DNA of 64,000 bases, taken from the NCBI RefSeq assembly GCF_021018895.1, contig NC_079374.1, positions 3,404,212 through 3,468,211 of the forward strand, given 5' to 3'. A model generated the notes under the pieces. That model was not told where the DNA came from, ran no database searches, and was given only the letters and a program-made list of their open reading frames with translations. Every line of letters begins with the position of its first letter. Position 1 is the stretch's first letter. This document shows positions 1 through 14,700 of this stretch, in pieces. A program made the position numbers and the translations under genes. The DNA is from Seriola aureovittata. Its lineage: Eukaryota > Chordata > Actinopteri > Carangiformes > Carangidae.

Positions 1-255
1 AAAAAGATACGCAAAAAGACCACAAAGAGACACAAAACACGCATAAAGAGAAGCAAAAAGACAAAAAGGGATGCCAAATGAGCACAAAGAGACACAAAAC
101 ATCCACAAAGAGATGCAAAAAAGACCATGAAGAGACACATAAAAACTAAATATTGACTCAAAACTCCCACAAATACACACAAAACACCCACAAAGTGACA
201 CAAAATGAATTAAAGGGACGCCAAATGAGCACAAAGAGAGGTAAAACAACTTAAT
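1..255. repeat. degenerate purine-rich repeat in ankrd44 intron 1
   Basis: Irregular repetition of cacaaagagacacaaaa and aaaaagac phrases every 15-35 bp. No coding was found. Confidence 0.6.
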
Positions 256-392
256 ATAGATGCAAAGCAACCACAGTCAGTCACTATGCATGTGCCCAGG
301 ACCCATTTTCTCATAGTCCCTTCATGCTCATAGTAGCCCTCTTCACTCCATCTTTTATAAACACAGCAGCTTAAAGTCAAGCAGCTGTTCCT

Positions 393-393
<1 letters not shown>

Positions 394-445
<52 letters not shown>
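394..445. repeat. (CA)26 microsatellite, intron 1
   Basis: Uninterrupted alternating CA, about 220 bp before ankrd44 exon 2. Confidence 0.98.
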
Positions 446-449
<4 letters not shown>

Positions 450-665
450 CAGTTTTCCATATCGTGGGAAGGATCACTCTCGGTCTCCTCTTGTGTAACG
501 TCCAGGAAATATTTCCCCCTAAAATGTCGTTTCGTCACGTCACTTCGCTTTGATCCGTTCACTGACTGTTTAAATTGATCATGTGCACTTGTGTGTTATG
601 ACATGTCGCCTCTGGTCATGTGTTGCTGAATGTCTCTCTCCGCTCTGTCCTCTCTTTCTCCCCAG

Positions 666-749
666 CCTCCTCTCATCCAGGCGATCTTCAGTGGAGACCC
701 TGAGGAGATCCGCATGCTCATATACAAGTCTGAAGACATCAATGCTCTG
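666..749 (+). CDS. ankrd44: ankrd44 exon 2
   Basis: 28 codons, phase 0 at both ends, opening [20 protein letters not shown]. It follows a ccccag acceptor and ends at gtgagg. This is the start of the first ankyrin repeat; the initiator Met is upstream of the window. Confidence 0.93.
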
Positions 750-3700
750 GTGAGGTCACACAGCTCTTGAACTCCTGAACTGTGATGTGAAGAAGCAAAG
801 TCCCTTTCTTAGTTTGATAGAAATCTATCACGCCATTTCCATTGGTTTTCCATCATTTATAATTTTCACATTATTAGGATTCATTAAAACTCAGCATCGT
901 ATATATTATGATGCAGATCCGGGTCCATTTGCAGATTAAAAGTTGGTATTTTCCGCCCATGTCTGAGCTCAGAATCAGCTGTTAGGAAGCTGAAGCTCCG
1001 GCTTCAGCCCCCACTTCCGGTAGAGGCCAGTATCGAAGGGTGAGGGGAGGAGGGGCTGCAGGTCAGGAGTCAGTAAAGCAAAAGTTCAGAGCGTTTGTTT
1101 ATTTACATCGGCTCATGTGGGTACAGATTTATAACACATGTTTGCACCGGGGCAGCGCATCATGTGCACTGGTCTGCTGTCCTGCTAACCTCTGATGTAT
1201 TCGTATGGATTTCCTGTGTTGAATGCTGCCATGTCACCGTCATTGTCCACTTTAGATGTGTTTTTGTTGGAGAAGCTGCACTCAGCCCGGTCTCATGGAC
1301 ATGTAGGGTGGTCATTGAAATTCTCTGTATGTGTGTATGTGTGTGTGGTCCTCACAAGTATTACAAACTAGTACTGTGTGAAGGGGGACCCCACAGGTGC
1401 TGAAAACAACAAGTGTGTCAACAAGGACCTCACAAGTGATGAGAAGGTGGACCCCACGATCATTAAAAACAGATGTGTGTGTGCGTGTGAAGGTGGACTT
1501 AACAAATATTAAAAACAAGATGTGTGTGAAGGAGGACCCCACAGGTGCTGAAAGCTAGAGCAGTGTATGTTAACGGTCTGTGAGCTTGGCAGCCGATGAA
1601 TGGAAACAGCTTGTTTCCCCGATTATCGTATAGAAATAGCGAAACAAAAAACTGAAAATTAACCATTTGCCATTTTTTGTTTTGATAATAAAAAAAAGGG
1701 AAAACGACCAAAGGAACTGTTTTTTCTTGATGTGATTTATAAATGGAAATCGTGAATTGAAATACCTGTGTTGAAATCATCTTTCTCAGTTTTGTGTTGA
1801 TTTGTTTTTTTTTTTTGGTGTGACATTTGGTGTGAAGTTTTAAATAGTGCCTCTTGCCGCTTGCAGCATATGAGGAAGTCAGGAACATTAGCTGCAGTTC
1901 ACTATAAATACTATTTACAACTTCCAGGTCACACCAAAAAAACAAACGCACAACTGAGAAAGATGATTTCCACACAGGCATTTCAGATCCAAATTCACAC
2001 ATCAAGAAAAAACAGATAATGGTTCGTTTTGTTGTTTCTCATTTTTTAAAATTATTTTATTATTTCTAAATGGTAATTGGGATACGAGTCGTCCAAGTAC
2101 ATGGACCGTTAAGGCGGGCCCCCACAAGTGCTGAAAACAGGGGGTGTCCCCGCTAGTGGCCAAAAAACTGACAGGGTACGACAGGCGTTTAGATAATTAA
2201 TTTGAATTATCTTCATCTTACTTGACTCTTTTTCAGCCATGTTTTCCAGTTGGTCCTCACAAGTCATCAAACAACTAGTGGACCCCACAAGGGACAAAAA
2301 TGAGAATGAGTGTGTGTGTGTGTGGGGTCACTGAGAGGAACAATGGCCGCGTTGACACTGACAGTCCTGTCACTGATCCTCAGCTCATCATCTCTGAGCT
2401 GATATCACAGCCTCCACTGTTTCGGCCTCTTGTACTCATGGATTACTAACATGTAACATCCCAGACAGCTGTGTGTGGGAAAGGGCCGGACTCTGCAGTG
2501 CAGAGCTTTGCAGACGTTTATCTGGAACCTCAATATGTTTTTGAATTGGTGCTGAATGCAATGTTTTTTTCTATGTTAATCTTTCCATTCATATCTTGCC
2601 TGATATGCTCCTGAGTTGTCTTTCATTTGAGTTTGTAGCTTATTGTAGGAAAAATGTTTGAAAATGGGGGAGTATTTAAGTGGTTTTGCTTTAGGTGTTG
2701 GTAAAACTTTCAGGATAAATATTCTACTTTCTACTCCACTACATTTATTTTTAAGCTTTAGATAGAGACGCAGGCTAAAAATATAAACTATAATAAACAA
2801 ATAAATTATGATGTTTTATTAGAGGTTAACATAAGATAATACTTTAAACCTCAGTACCTTCAGAGCAGCTGCTGGTCAAGCTTGAAACTGTGTCTCCATG
2901 TTATTACAAGCGAGTACCAACTGACTGACTTCCTCCTCCAGGATACAGAGAAGCGCACTCCGCTGCACGCAGCGGCCTTCCTGGGTGATGCCGAGATCAC
3001 CGAGCTCCTCATCCTCTCCGGTAAATTCTTCTTTCTCTCCGCTTCCTCCTCATAACGTCTTTACCTGTTCACCTCTTTACAGTTTGCAGATGTTTTTGTT
3101 TCAGTTTATTTTATTTTCCAAAGCGTTTGTTTAGAAAGAGCCTGGACATCTGATGCTTTTTAAAGAAGGGAGGCTCCCTGTCATCATTACATATGACGTC
3201 ACATTGCTTACATTCCTTCTCTACTTTTTTATTGTCAAAACTCCCATGAGAATCTTAAATAAAGGGTGACGAATATACTCCCTAAACAGTTGGTCACTGT
3301 AGTTTGTAGCAAACATTACTCAGCCAGGAGTAAATAGTGCATTTGTTTGGGACTATTTTCAGCCACGGATAACACATGTGGTGTTATAGTGAGTATTTAT
3401 GGCAGCAGGAAGGTCTGTGTGAGATTGATTCAAAATAAACTAGAGTGAATGTGGTGGTAATGAAAAACCATGCCACTCAATGTGGCCACAGCTACAATGG
3501 ATGGCATGCCACACAACACATTAATCTATGAATGTGGCTTATTGAAATGTCTCCATATTCATTTTATTTAACAGTTGATCTCTATCGCACAAAGAAATAA
3601 GCTTTATCAAGGTTTGGATTCACAAACAAAATGTATAAAATCTTATATACTTATATTTAGTATCAAAAATGCGACAAATTAAAGTGTTTCAACTCCTTGA

Positions 3701-3912
3701 GGGCTGTTGTTGATATGAGAATTTAAAACAGACTGTCTAATATGTCAACATGTTGGTGTTTTTCAGTTGTTTTCACTCTCTTTGGCGTTAAAACATTCTT
3801 TCAGCCATGTTTATCCTTCCTCTTTCCACTCTGCAGGGGCACGGGTCAACGCCAAAGATAATATGTGGCTCACCCCTCTCCATCGCGCCGTGGCATCTCG
3901 CAGCGAAGTGAG

Positions 3913-3964
<52 letters not shown>

Positions 3965-6900
3965 GACTGTGTCCAATCCTTTCTTCCTCCCAAAACAACA
4001 GCAGCTCAAGCAGCGCGATGAGAGATCCTCACTGGGACACAGGTGTCAAGGAGATTGCGATGTTTACCTGAAAACAGACAGACAACACACAGTCATCATT
4101 TTTTAGCAGCCTCTCCCTCCCTGCTCTTTTACATACTGTTCCCAGACTACGTAGGACATCATTGTCTTTGTGAGCTTCATGAATGTGGGTCAAAGCAATT
4201 ATTCAGCAACATCACTCCAGGGGTCCAAACAGGTAATTCAACATGGCTGAGTAACTGGAGGAGGAATTATAGTGGTGTGGCCAAGGTTTTATATACAGTA
4301 CATGCAGAGTCTTATATGTGAAGGAATGTTGTTGTGAATGGGTGATTATAGTCTAAGGCGGTGTCTGCAATTCATTCATTCACATTACTGTGATTTTCAT
4401 TGTTTAGCAAATGTAAAGACTCCCTAACTTAAAGCTCCTCCAGTGTAAAGGTCTGTGTCCATGTGTAGTGTGATTATAGATCAGCTCTAGCTTCTATATT
4501 AATACTGTGAAAGTATCAAAGCCTCAGTCCACAGAGAAATGCACACAGCCTGTATTCAGAAACTGAGCCTTAAAACCAGCCGTAAGGACTTCTGCAACTT
4601 TGTGATGTCACAACAAAGCAGTCACCAAGCCCCGCCCACCTGGACCCACCATCCAAACCTTGCAGGATTTGGTTTCTCTGAGTGTTTTTACCTGAAATCT
4701 GCTATATTTTTATTGGATCACTCAGAAGACACTCAGCCAATCAGAAGAGAGGCTCAGAGCCTCCTCTCTCAAGCAGTAAGAAGTGTGACAGTTAGCAACG
4801 TTGTGATACTGAAGGAGACGAGGTCCCTGTAACCCATCATACATATAATGTTCTCATTAGTTCTCTGAATACAAGAATGTATTTATCAATACAAAGATCT
4901 GAAAATGAAAATAGCACATAAGTTATTTATCTATAAAAACACAACCTCTCTCTGACTGTCTTCCTCAGGAGGCGGTGCGAGTTCTGATCCGCCACTCGGC
5001 TGACGTGAACGCCCGAGACAAGAACTGGCAGACGCCGCTGCACGTCGCTGCGGCCAATAACGCGCTGCGATGCGCCGAGGTCATCATCCCGCTGCTGAGT
5101 AGTGTCAACGTGTCGGACCGCGGCGGACGCACCGCCCTGCACCACGCTGCCCTCAACGGCCACACCGAGGTACTGCCGTCCAACTCCCGACATCCAGTGT
5201 TTTTGTCAGTAAAAGGAAATGATTTGCATCATTTCCTTCAGCACGGTGTCCTCTCTCTTTGCTCTCATATTGGTGCATCTCACCAATAAACAGGCTGTGA
5301 TGTAACCGTCCTTTGTGTTATTTCGGTTGAGTGGCTCGTGTTGAAGGAAACAGGTGGGCGAGTGCAGCTGTATCACCGGGGTTATTAAGTGGGCTGTTCA
5401 TTTTGAAACGCTCCTCGTCTTAGATAGTATCATTCACAAATGTGCTGAATCTAAAATTAACAATGAGAGGCGGCAGATTTTCTGAAGCCGAGCTGAATGG
5501 ACAGCTCCTCTATTTTGGCCTGACAGTCTCTCCAGAGTGTTTATGCAAGAACGGAGCCAAGTGATGAGACGTATTTACAATGCTGTTATATAAAGACCAT
5601 CACCCCCACGCACAAACATCCTCGCATTTATCTTTATGCTCACACATACTATGTCTTCTGCACACATATAAACATTCAAACACTAATATATATCTCTTAT
5701 ATATTACCTTCCCCCTCTCTCTCTGTCTCTCTGTGTCAGATGGTAAACCTCCTCCTCACTAAAGGAGCCAACATCAACGCCTTTGATAAGAAGGACGGCC
5801 GGGCGCTGCACTGGGCAGCTTTCATGGGTACGAGACAAAGACTTGAGTTGGTTAAAAGCATATCACACATCATGCTTTTTATTTCCTGGAAGCAGATGTG
5901 TTGGGAAAAATGAATCAGTGGCTCATTCTGAGTCACCTAATACCAGAAGAACCTATTCATTAGCGCTTGAGTGGTGTGAGGTTTTTTTTTTTTCACACCA
6001 AATGAAATAAGACAGAACATAACACAGGAGGTGATATTCATAATTTAACATGACAGAGTGAAACAGGCGTTAAGTTCATACAAAGACTAAAGCAAACAAA
6101 GTTGAGTAACTTGGGTAAATTAAATTATTAAACACAATCACCCTAAATAACCACACCCAAATAACAAAAATAATTGAATTATAAACAAAAGTTTCAAATA
6201 TATATAAACATTCTGCCCATAAAACAACTGAAACAAATAATCGACAGAAAACTAATTGGCACCAATTTTGATAATTAATAGCTTAAGTAATATTTCAGTA
6301 TTCAATGTAAGAATTAGCTGTTTTTTTTGTTTTTATCTGACACTAAACAAACAATCTAATGTCATTAACTTTGGCTTTAATTCAGTTGTGACTGACATTT
6401 TTCATTTTAGTTTTTACGAGTCTTTAGTTTTAATCTTATATGACTTTTTATTTTTCAGCAAAATGTTAAAATTTTTTATTAAAGAGCTGTTCAAGTGAAA
6501 AAAGTTGTTAGTTTGAGCACTTACATAAACCAAAGCAGTATACTCTTGGTGGTGTGCTAAGGTTAGCTAAAAATATATGCCAATAAATCAATCAAGTGAA
6601 CTGATTTGTGATTAAGTACAAGCACAGGTTTTTATTTCTGTCTGTAACATGAGGCAGAAACATGATTTTGTCTGTCTTTGTTTTCTCCTGTGGTTTGTGA
6701 CCTGCTCTCTGGTGCGCCCCCTGCAGGTCATCTGGATGTGGTTTGTCTGCTGGTGAGTCAGGGGGCGGAGATCAGCTGTAAAGACAAACGGGGATACACT
6801 CCCCTCCACACGGCGGCCTCCAGCGGACAGATTGCTGTGGTCAAACACCTGCTCAACCTGGCTGTGGAGGTCAGGACACACCACACACATACATGACACA

Positions 6901-9900
6901 TGTTTGTCTTTTTATACTTGTGAGGACCCTTGTTTACATAATTCATTCCCTAAAGTCTGTCCTACAGTGAGGACAGACTTTAATGTTCTCACTTTCCAAA
7001 AATGTGTCCTCCCTCCCACCGTCTATATTCAAATTGGTCCCGACAGAGATAGATGTACAAGACCGGCCCCTCCCCCAAAGACACACACACTTATTCACAG
7101 TCTCACTTTGCTTCACACTTCAGGAAAATAACTCATACTCCCTGTTTGACGAACACAATAGCACTTATTGTGCACTCATTCACAAGATGGACACACACAC
7201 AAACACACAAAAGTACATGCACAAATTCGCTCATTGTCTCATTCCTGCTGATTCATTCACAACAAACAGCTTTTCCTCGGCCATAATACCAGGTCTTGTT
7301 TTCCCTGACAACAGATAGACGAGTCCAATGCGTTCGGGAACACGGCGCTCCACGTGGCCTGTTTTAACGGTCAGGACGCCGTCGTCAGCGAGCTGATCGA
7401 TTACGGCGCCAACGTCAGCCAGCCCAACAACAAGGGCTTCACCCCGCTGCACTTTGCTGCTGCCTCCACACACGGAGCGCTCTGCCTGGAGTTCCTGGTC
7501 AACAACGGGGCTGACGTCAACGTACAGGTACGCTGCTATCAGACCTCCTGGATGTCGTTACAGGGGATATACGTGACACACGACTGCGTCCCTGTAGGAA
7601 GCTCTTCTTTCATCTCTCTGCTGTTAGCCCAACACTTTGGTCCAGTGTAAAATATATTGATGTTTAAATGGACCACAGACATGGCCGGATTAATCTCCTG
7701 CAGGGCCCCGAGGCAAAAATTCGTTGTTGTGCCACTATTGTCCCCAACTGTATATGGCAGTTTGATTAGTTCCCCAAGCATCCCAGAAACCAACCAGTAC
7801 TCAGTGCACAGCTGGAATGATTAGTCGGTTGACAGGAAATTAATTGGAAACAATTTTGCTAATTGATTAATTGTTTAGTCTTTTATTTTAAAACAAAAAA
7901 GCCAAATAAAAATCACTGGTACCAGCTTCCAAAATCTGGATATTTGCTTGTTTCCCAGTTTTCTCTGATAGTAAAGTCAACATGTTTGGGGTTTGACTGT
8001 TGATCAGACTGAAGAAAAGTAATTTAAATAGGTTAAATTGGACTTCAGGGAATAATGAGGGCATTTTCATTATGTTCTGACATTTTATTTACTGAACAAG
8101 CAATTGATTATTAAAGAAAATATCATACCACATGGACATACTCAACTCCTGGTATTTCCTGTCCCTCTCCACTGTCCCTATCACATAAAGGCATAAAAAC
8201 TGCCCAAAAAATAACTCAAAAAAGAAAATAATTCTCACCTAATGTCAGTTGCAGTGTCTCACCTGTTTTATTTCTCCTCCGCCGTCTTCAGAGTCGGGAC
8301 GGGAAGAGTCCTCTTCACATGACGGCAGTTCACGGACGCTTCACTCGCTCCCAGACCCTCATCCAGAACGGTGAAACCTCGTTACGCTTGATCTCCTAAA
8401 TTTACACCTTGTTGCAAATTCTCCCCTTTGAATCAACATTTTAATTTCAGGTGGGGAGATCGACAGTGTGGACAAGGACGGTAACACCCCTCTTCACATT
8501 GCTGCCCGCTATGGTCATGAACTCCTCATCAACACGCTCATCACCAGTGGGGCAGACTGCACAAGGTTCGTTTTTCTCAGCTGTTGAGATTGTACCAATA
8601 AGTTACTGCAATGAAAAGGCATTTAGTAAAAAACTGGACTTTCTTTTCTCCGAAGGCGAGGAGTCCATGGCATGTTCCCTCTCCACCTGGCTGCTTTGAA
8701 CGCTCACTCCGACTGCTGCCGGAAGCTGCTGTCCTCAGGTAGCACACAAAGTGAATCGTGAAGTTTCCTAATCCAGGTTGCTATAAATCAAGGATGTTGG
8801 TTTGGAAATGATGTCATCTTATTCTTTGTATTCACACCTTAACTTAAAAGAGTACTGACCTTTATTGTCTTTGATACCCTTCAGTTTTTGTTGAAACTGT
8901 TTTATACAGGAGATGATTTGATGATGATTATTTTAGAAGCTGAATTGTATTGCCTATAATGACGTGTTTTTAAGTGTAAGGAGTGGATTTAACACCTTGT
9001 TTATCTACTGTAACGCAAGCTACAATTCTTAGCTTGTCTGGCTAACTAGCTCACCACTAACAGTAGTAGCTTTACTTCACTTCTAAAGCTAAGAGGTAGC
9101 AACTCCTACTGTTCATGGTGTGTTAAAATAAGTTAGCATTTTTTTCACTTCGGTTTCCCTCGTCCTGAAGTTGACGGGTTTTTTAAATGGGTTTTTAATT
9201 AGATGCCTGATGTAAGGTCTGGTTAACACAAGCTCAAGATATTTAAAATTTCCTTCTACGACATAAATTACGTCAGTAAATACCACACTTGTGATTTTTA
9301 CCTGTCTTAAAAAAGGCAGTTGCTAACTTGTTATCTGGTGTTAGAAGGTTAGATCAAAATAGATTTTTCAATTCCAGGAAATACGCTAAATAGTAGCTAA
9401 AGCTATTTTACCAGCTAGCTTAAACTTGCCATCACTACAGTTTGGTTTTTACCCATTTTCCAGGTTTTATTATGAATTGCCCCCTTTCCCCCGAAAAAAC
9501 TAAACATTCAAACATTGATGGTATAATAATTTGTCATTTGTGGTCAAGTCGTTGTGTAGCTACATGGATTGTGAGCTGTTGGGGATGCTAATGTTATGCC
9601 TAAAAAATGTAGCATTAGCCTCGTTTTGTAGCTAACTATAATGTATATGACCCTCATGTGCATATTTAAGAGATAATTTACATTTTAATACGAGTCACCC
9701 AGAGATGTTTTCACCAACTTACATCAGCTTAATTAGCTAGCTAGCTAGTGTCTTTTGTGTCCGCAAAGTGTTTTGTGAGTAAATCAAATTGAAACTGCCG
9801 TGGTTCATATTTGCCTCTAAAACATTAACTAATTTAAACGCAGTGGGTTTCTTATTTAAAATTCGAACTTGGCTGATATTTCTGACAGCACTTGAATTAG

Positions 9901-11737
9901 CATTTCCACCATGTGGATATTGCCCTGGATATTTGCTGATTCAGAGTCTGTTTCGCCTTAACATCATCTTTCGAATGTAATTTTCAGGGAGGTTTGAGCC
10001 CGGTTGTTTGTCTTGCTCCCACTGGTGAATTCCTCCACAAGCACACGTATTCAACTCGGGCCAAACTCAAGTCACAATGTTCCAGAAACAGACAAGGCCT
10101 CACTGAGTCTAATTACTCGCTGATGGGACCACTCTCCCTCTGGACAAGAGTGTATTCTGTTGAGTCCTCCTCTTAGAGCATTGACACTGGTAGTTAAGAT
10201 CTTGTTTACATCTGAAAAGTTTCCTTGTTGCTTTTGGCAATGAAATCATTTGTCTTTCCGCTCATCCCACATATATATTGTTGGGTTTTTAAAGAGGGTT
10301 TTCCAGTGCAGAAGAGGGAATGCCGGGATATTAAACAAATGTGAAGTAGGGAAAAAGACAACAGTCCTCTCTGGCTCCAGATCCCTTTTGACGGTTTAAC
10401 GAGGCCCTGGCACTTGTGTCTGGAGGCATGGAGGAGGATGAAACTGGGCTCCACATGTGGCTCCGCCGAGTTGCTGTTGCGAACAACAAAGAAGTCATTT
10501 ACATGTGCTTGAGCCTTGTGCAGCTGCAGCGTTGCGTCTGGTCAGGCCTGTTTGTGAGCAGTAGTGGACCGAGGCTTTTGTATCTGTTGGTAAATCAGGA
10601 GCTGACAGTCCTTTTTTTTTTTTTTTTTGGAAGAGCCGTGAAGAATTAGGCAAATTGTAACGATGAAGGATTAAAAAGCCACGGCGCAGGACAACAGCAC
10701 AGCCGTCGTTGTTGTTGTTTTGTGATTTACTCTTGTGTGACTGTTACAACACATTAATTTAGTTCATGCTTTCATCCAAAGAGACGTACAACAACTGCAC
10801 ACACCCTCGTAGGAACAAAAGATGGAGGCCAGCAAAAACTGTATTTGTATCCCGGACATTCAAACAGCTAGAAAGCCCCAGTCGGACTGGATTTATTTCA
10901 TCAGGGGAAGCGTTATTTTAACATGACCTGGTATTGATTTTAATCCCATTCTGAGCATGTCTGTATTTATCAACCTCCTTTTACGTTTTCTTCAATATCA
11001 AAGGAATTAATTGATAGTAGTCAGTACATCCATTGGTACACCGCTAATAGCTAATAAGGCACACTTGTAGTGGTAGTAGTGAGTAGTGTATTAGCCAGCT
11101 TCAAATAATAATTATTACAGCTACAAAATCACTAATAGTATAACTTTAAACTAATTTAGATATTCTTAGCTGTTGCTGATAATCTGTTTAATGATGGGGT
11201 GAACATTAATTTGGGGTATCTGCCAATAACGGGTCTAATCTTGATAATTATATTTACCTGAATCTTGATTAAATGTGTGTAAAGAATAAAATTAATAAAA
11301 TCCATAACATAAAATAAATAAGAGCAATTAAAACAATTACAGCAAATACCATCATAAAAAGAATATTCTCTATGATGTGGCAAATTTTGAGCACATTAAA
11401 AATGATCCTGGTATGATACGAACAACACGGTGGGGCACACCTGTAGTTCTTGCAGGTACAGTTCCTAAATTCTTAAAAACTTTCAAGGGTTCCTGGAAAA
11501 CTCTGCAACAATGTCTGAATGTGAATTGAAGCTGAGCTGCTTGCTGCACTCCCTCAGACTGTCTGAGTGTCTCTGTGATGACGTGTCCTTCTGTCTGTAA
11601 CATGTAGTTTCCAGCTGTTTATTCGTCTCCCTGTGTATGCATGGCCAGCATCATGCACCAGCATCACCTAACCTTCTCTGTCCCCCACCCTCACCTGTCG
11701 CACTAACACCTGTCTTTCTCTTCACTCCCTCCTCCTG

Positions 11738-11782
<45 letters not shown>

Positions 11783-14700
11783 GTGGCTGCTGCTCCTCTG
11801 TTGTCTGGCCTCCCTCCGTCTCCCTGCGTCGCCCTCGTCAGGTCGGAGGTTTAGCATAATGTGTAACGACTCGGTCCTGTCTGCAGGCTTCCAGATAGAC
11901 ACCCCTGACACTCTGGGGAGGACCTGCCTGCACGCTGCTGCCGCCGGAGGGTGAGCACCAACCATCATCATAGGACATATAGTTGTAGTAAATGTAAAAG
12001 TAAAAGTAAACCACTCTAAAATCCTGAAATCCAAAATGACACCACCACTAATTAAATAAGAAACGCCTATATCAAAACACCAAAGTACAATTTAGTGATT
12101 TCCTTTCGTTTATTAAGGATCAAATTCTGTTTTTTTGTCCTTTTTTTAAAGCCATAATTTGAAAAATATATATAATATATAGTATTATATATAATATAAT
12201 ATAAGGTATATAATAATATGCAGTGTCTGAGTGTGTCTGTGCTCTCTGTTCGCAGTAATGTGGAGTGTGTCAAGTTGCTCCTGAGCAGTGGAGGAGACCA
12301 CAACAGGAGAGACAACTGCGGCAGGTAAGACAATACTTTGCTGTCCAGGTAACGCTTTCGTTCATAACAGACACTAATTTGGATAACTGAATAATTTTAA
12401 AGTATTGTTTCAAGCCATGAAGAATCTCAAATTGAGGATTTGCTTATTTTTGCAGTTTTATGTAATCGGACAATTGTAATTGGATCATCTTGAGTAATTT
12501 AAAGGGATCGTCATGTGATCTGGAAATTGATTCGGGTATATTTTTTACGCTTTTCTGACATTTTATAGATTAAATGGCAACAATCTACTTTAAGCCTTAC
12601 TGTTAACATTTATAAGCAGTATATAAACATTTAATAAATGGTTTATAGCCCACTATAATGTAGCCGTAAGAAGATAGTGTTATATTTTGTTTGTTTTATA
12701 TTTTTTAGGTATTAGTTTTATTTATTATTAGTATATGTTACCAATTATAACTCCTCCTGTGAAACACCCATAAGTGGAAGCTCCTGTATAAACAGACAAT
12801 GAATGACAATACAGGGAAACACTGTTGTAATAACATGAAAATATTTCTGCAGCAAAAGTTACAAACACTGTCCGTTAATAGACACTAAAAATGTCCTGTA
12901 TCTTCTTACAACTACTTCATAGTGTGTGTAGGTGTGTGTAGGTGTGTGTAGGTGTGTGTAGGTGTGTGTAGGTATAAGGGTGTGTGGGTGATTTTTCTGT
13001 TCAATAGTTATTGAGCAGTTACATGTGTCGTTTTGCATGACTCAGCACACCGGTATGTAGCACAGCATACCTGTTACAGGTTAGTTCACATTGCTATTAG
13101 CCTGGATTGATAATGATCTTAACAACGTGTTGGGTGTTTGCCACATGTGATCAATCCATGTTCAATACACAGGGGTTCTTCAGGGTTCACCAGGTTCAAT
13201 ATAAGACCTTGTAAGACTTTTTAAATACCAGATAGAATAAGATTTAAAATCAGTTTCACCTTCATACCAGCCCGAGTATTAAGAATAATAATTAAAGTGT
13301 GATGGAAAACCAGCAGAGACGACATGAACTACAAGTGTTTATTATTGTATCACATATTTAAATGCTTCCCAGCTGCATATAACAATAAATTCTAATAATA
13401 TAATAAATCAAATTAGTGTGACCTGGACCTGGATATGCAGCTGAATGGATGAATGGATTAACCAATCAGAATAATGAATAATTTCAGTCATTTTTCAAGC
13501 AAAAAGGTCAAACATTTGGTCGTTTTAGCTACAAAATATAAAGATTTGATGCTTTTTTTGGTCACAAACGACAGTAAATGATGATTTTACAGAAAAAAAT
13601 GAAAAAAAGGAAATATTTAAGATTTCAGTAAATGAACTTGAAGACTTTGGAGTTGAGTCTGTTTCAGCAGCGGATTAATGCTCATGGTTTTGGGTTGACA
13701 TGTTGAACCGTCACATAGGGAGTTAAAGTTAATGTTTTCCTGGTGATCTGTTAGTCTGACTTCCTCTCTCTCTCTCTCTTATTTCCCAGGACTCCCCTCC
13801 ACTACGCGGCGGCCAGCCGTCACTATCAGTGTCTGGAGACTCTGGTGGCTTGTGGCACCGCCATCAACGCCACCGACCAGTGGGGGCGCTCTCCCCTGCA
13901 CTACGCTGCTGCCTCGGACCTGGACAGGAGGTGAGGGGCAGGGAGACACACAGTGGTGGAAGAAGTGTTCACATCCTTCACTTAAAGAGGATATAAAACA
14001 TATTTCTGTTTCCAACCTACAGAAGAGTCAGCTGATGAATCGGAGATGATTAATGAGAAAGAAATAAACTGCTTTTAGCTGTACTTGAAAAGAAAGTACA
14101 ATATTATTTTTTTGTATAAAGTAGCAGAAAAAGGAAAATACTCAAGTTAAGTTCAAGTACTTTAACAACCTGAGGACAGAAACTGGAAACCTGCTCCTGG
14201 GTAGCTGTCTACTGTTGCTACATATAGAAACCTGTTTGGATCACACCTCGCTGTTTCCGTGGTAACCGGAGGTGACACTGAGGTGGTGGTACTCATTCAC
14301 AGCCTCCAGGGTTCGACATCTCCGCAGTTCATGATGCAGCATCATGTTATCCACTCAACTTGTTGGTATTAGGAGGCTCCGCTGCACAAAAGACGCTGTT
14401 GTTTGTGTGTGTTAATATTTTGATCCTCTTTTATCTCACCCTCCCTCCCTCCCTCCCTCCCCTCCCTCTCCTCCCTCCCCGGTCCACCTCCCCTCACAGG
14501 CGTCGTGTTGCTCTGGAGCCGGAGAGTGAAGGAGTTCAGGCGGAGAGAGAGAAAGAGGCAGCGCTGTGAGTCCACACCGACAGAAACATGAAGAGATTTA
14601 TGACATTGTGACCGAAGCGTAGTATCACTCCACACAGCTGTTAAACAGCTGCTGAGCATCAAATAAACACATGAAAAGTGACATAATTAAAACAAACATC

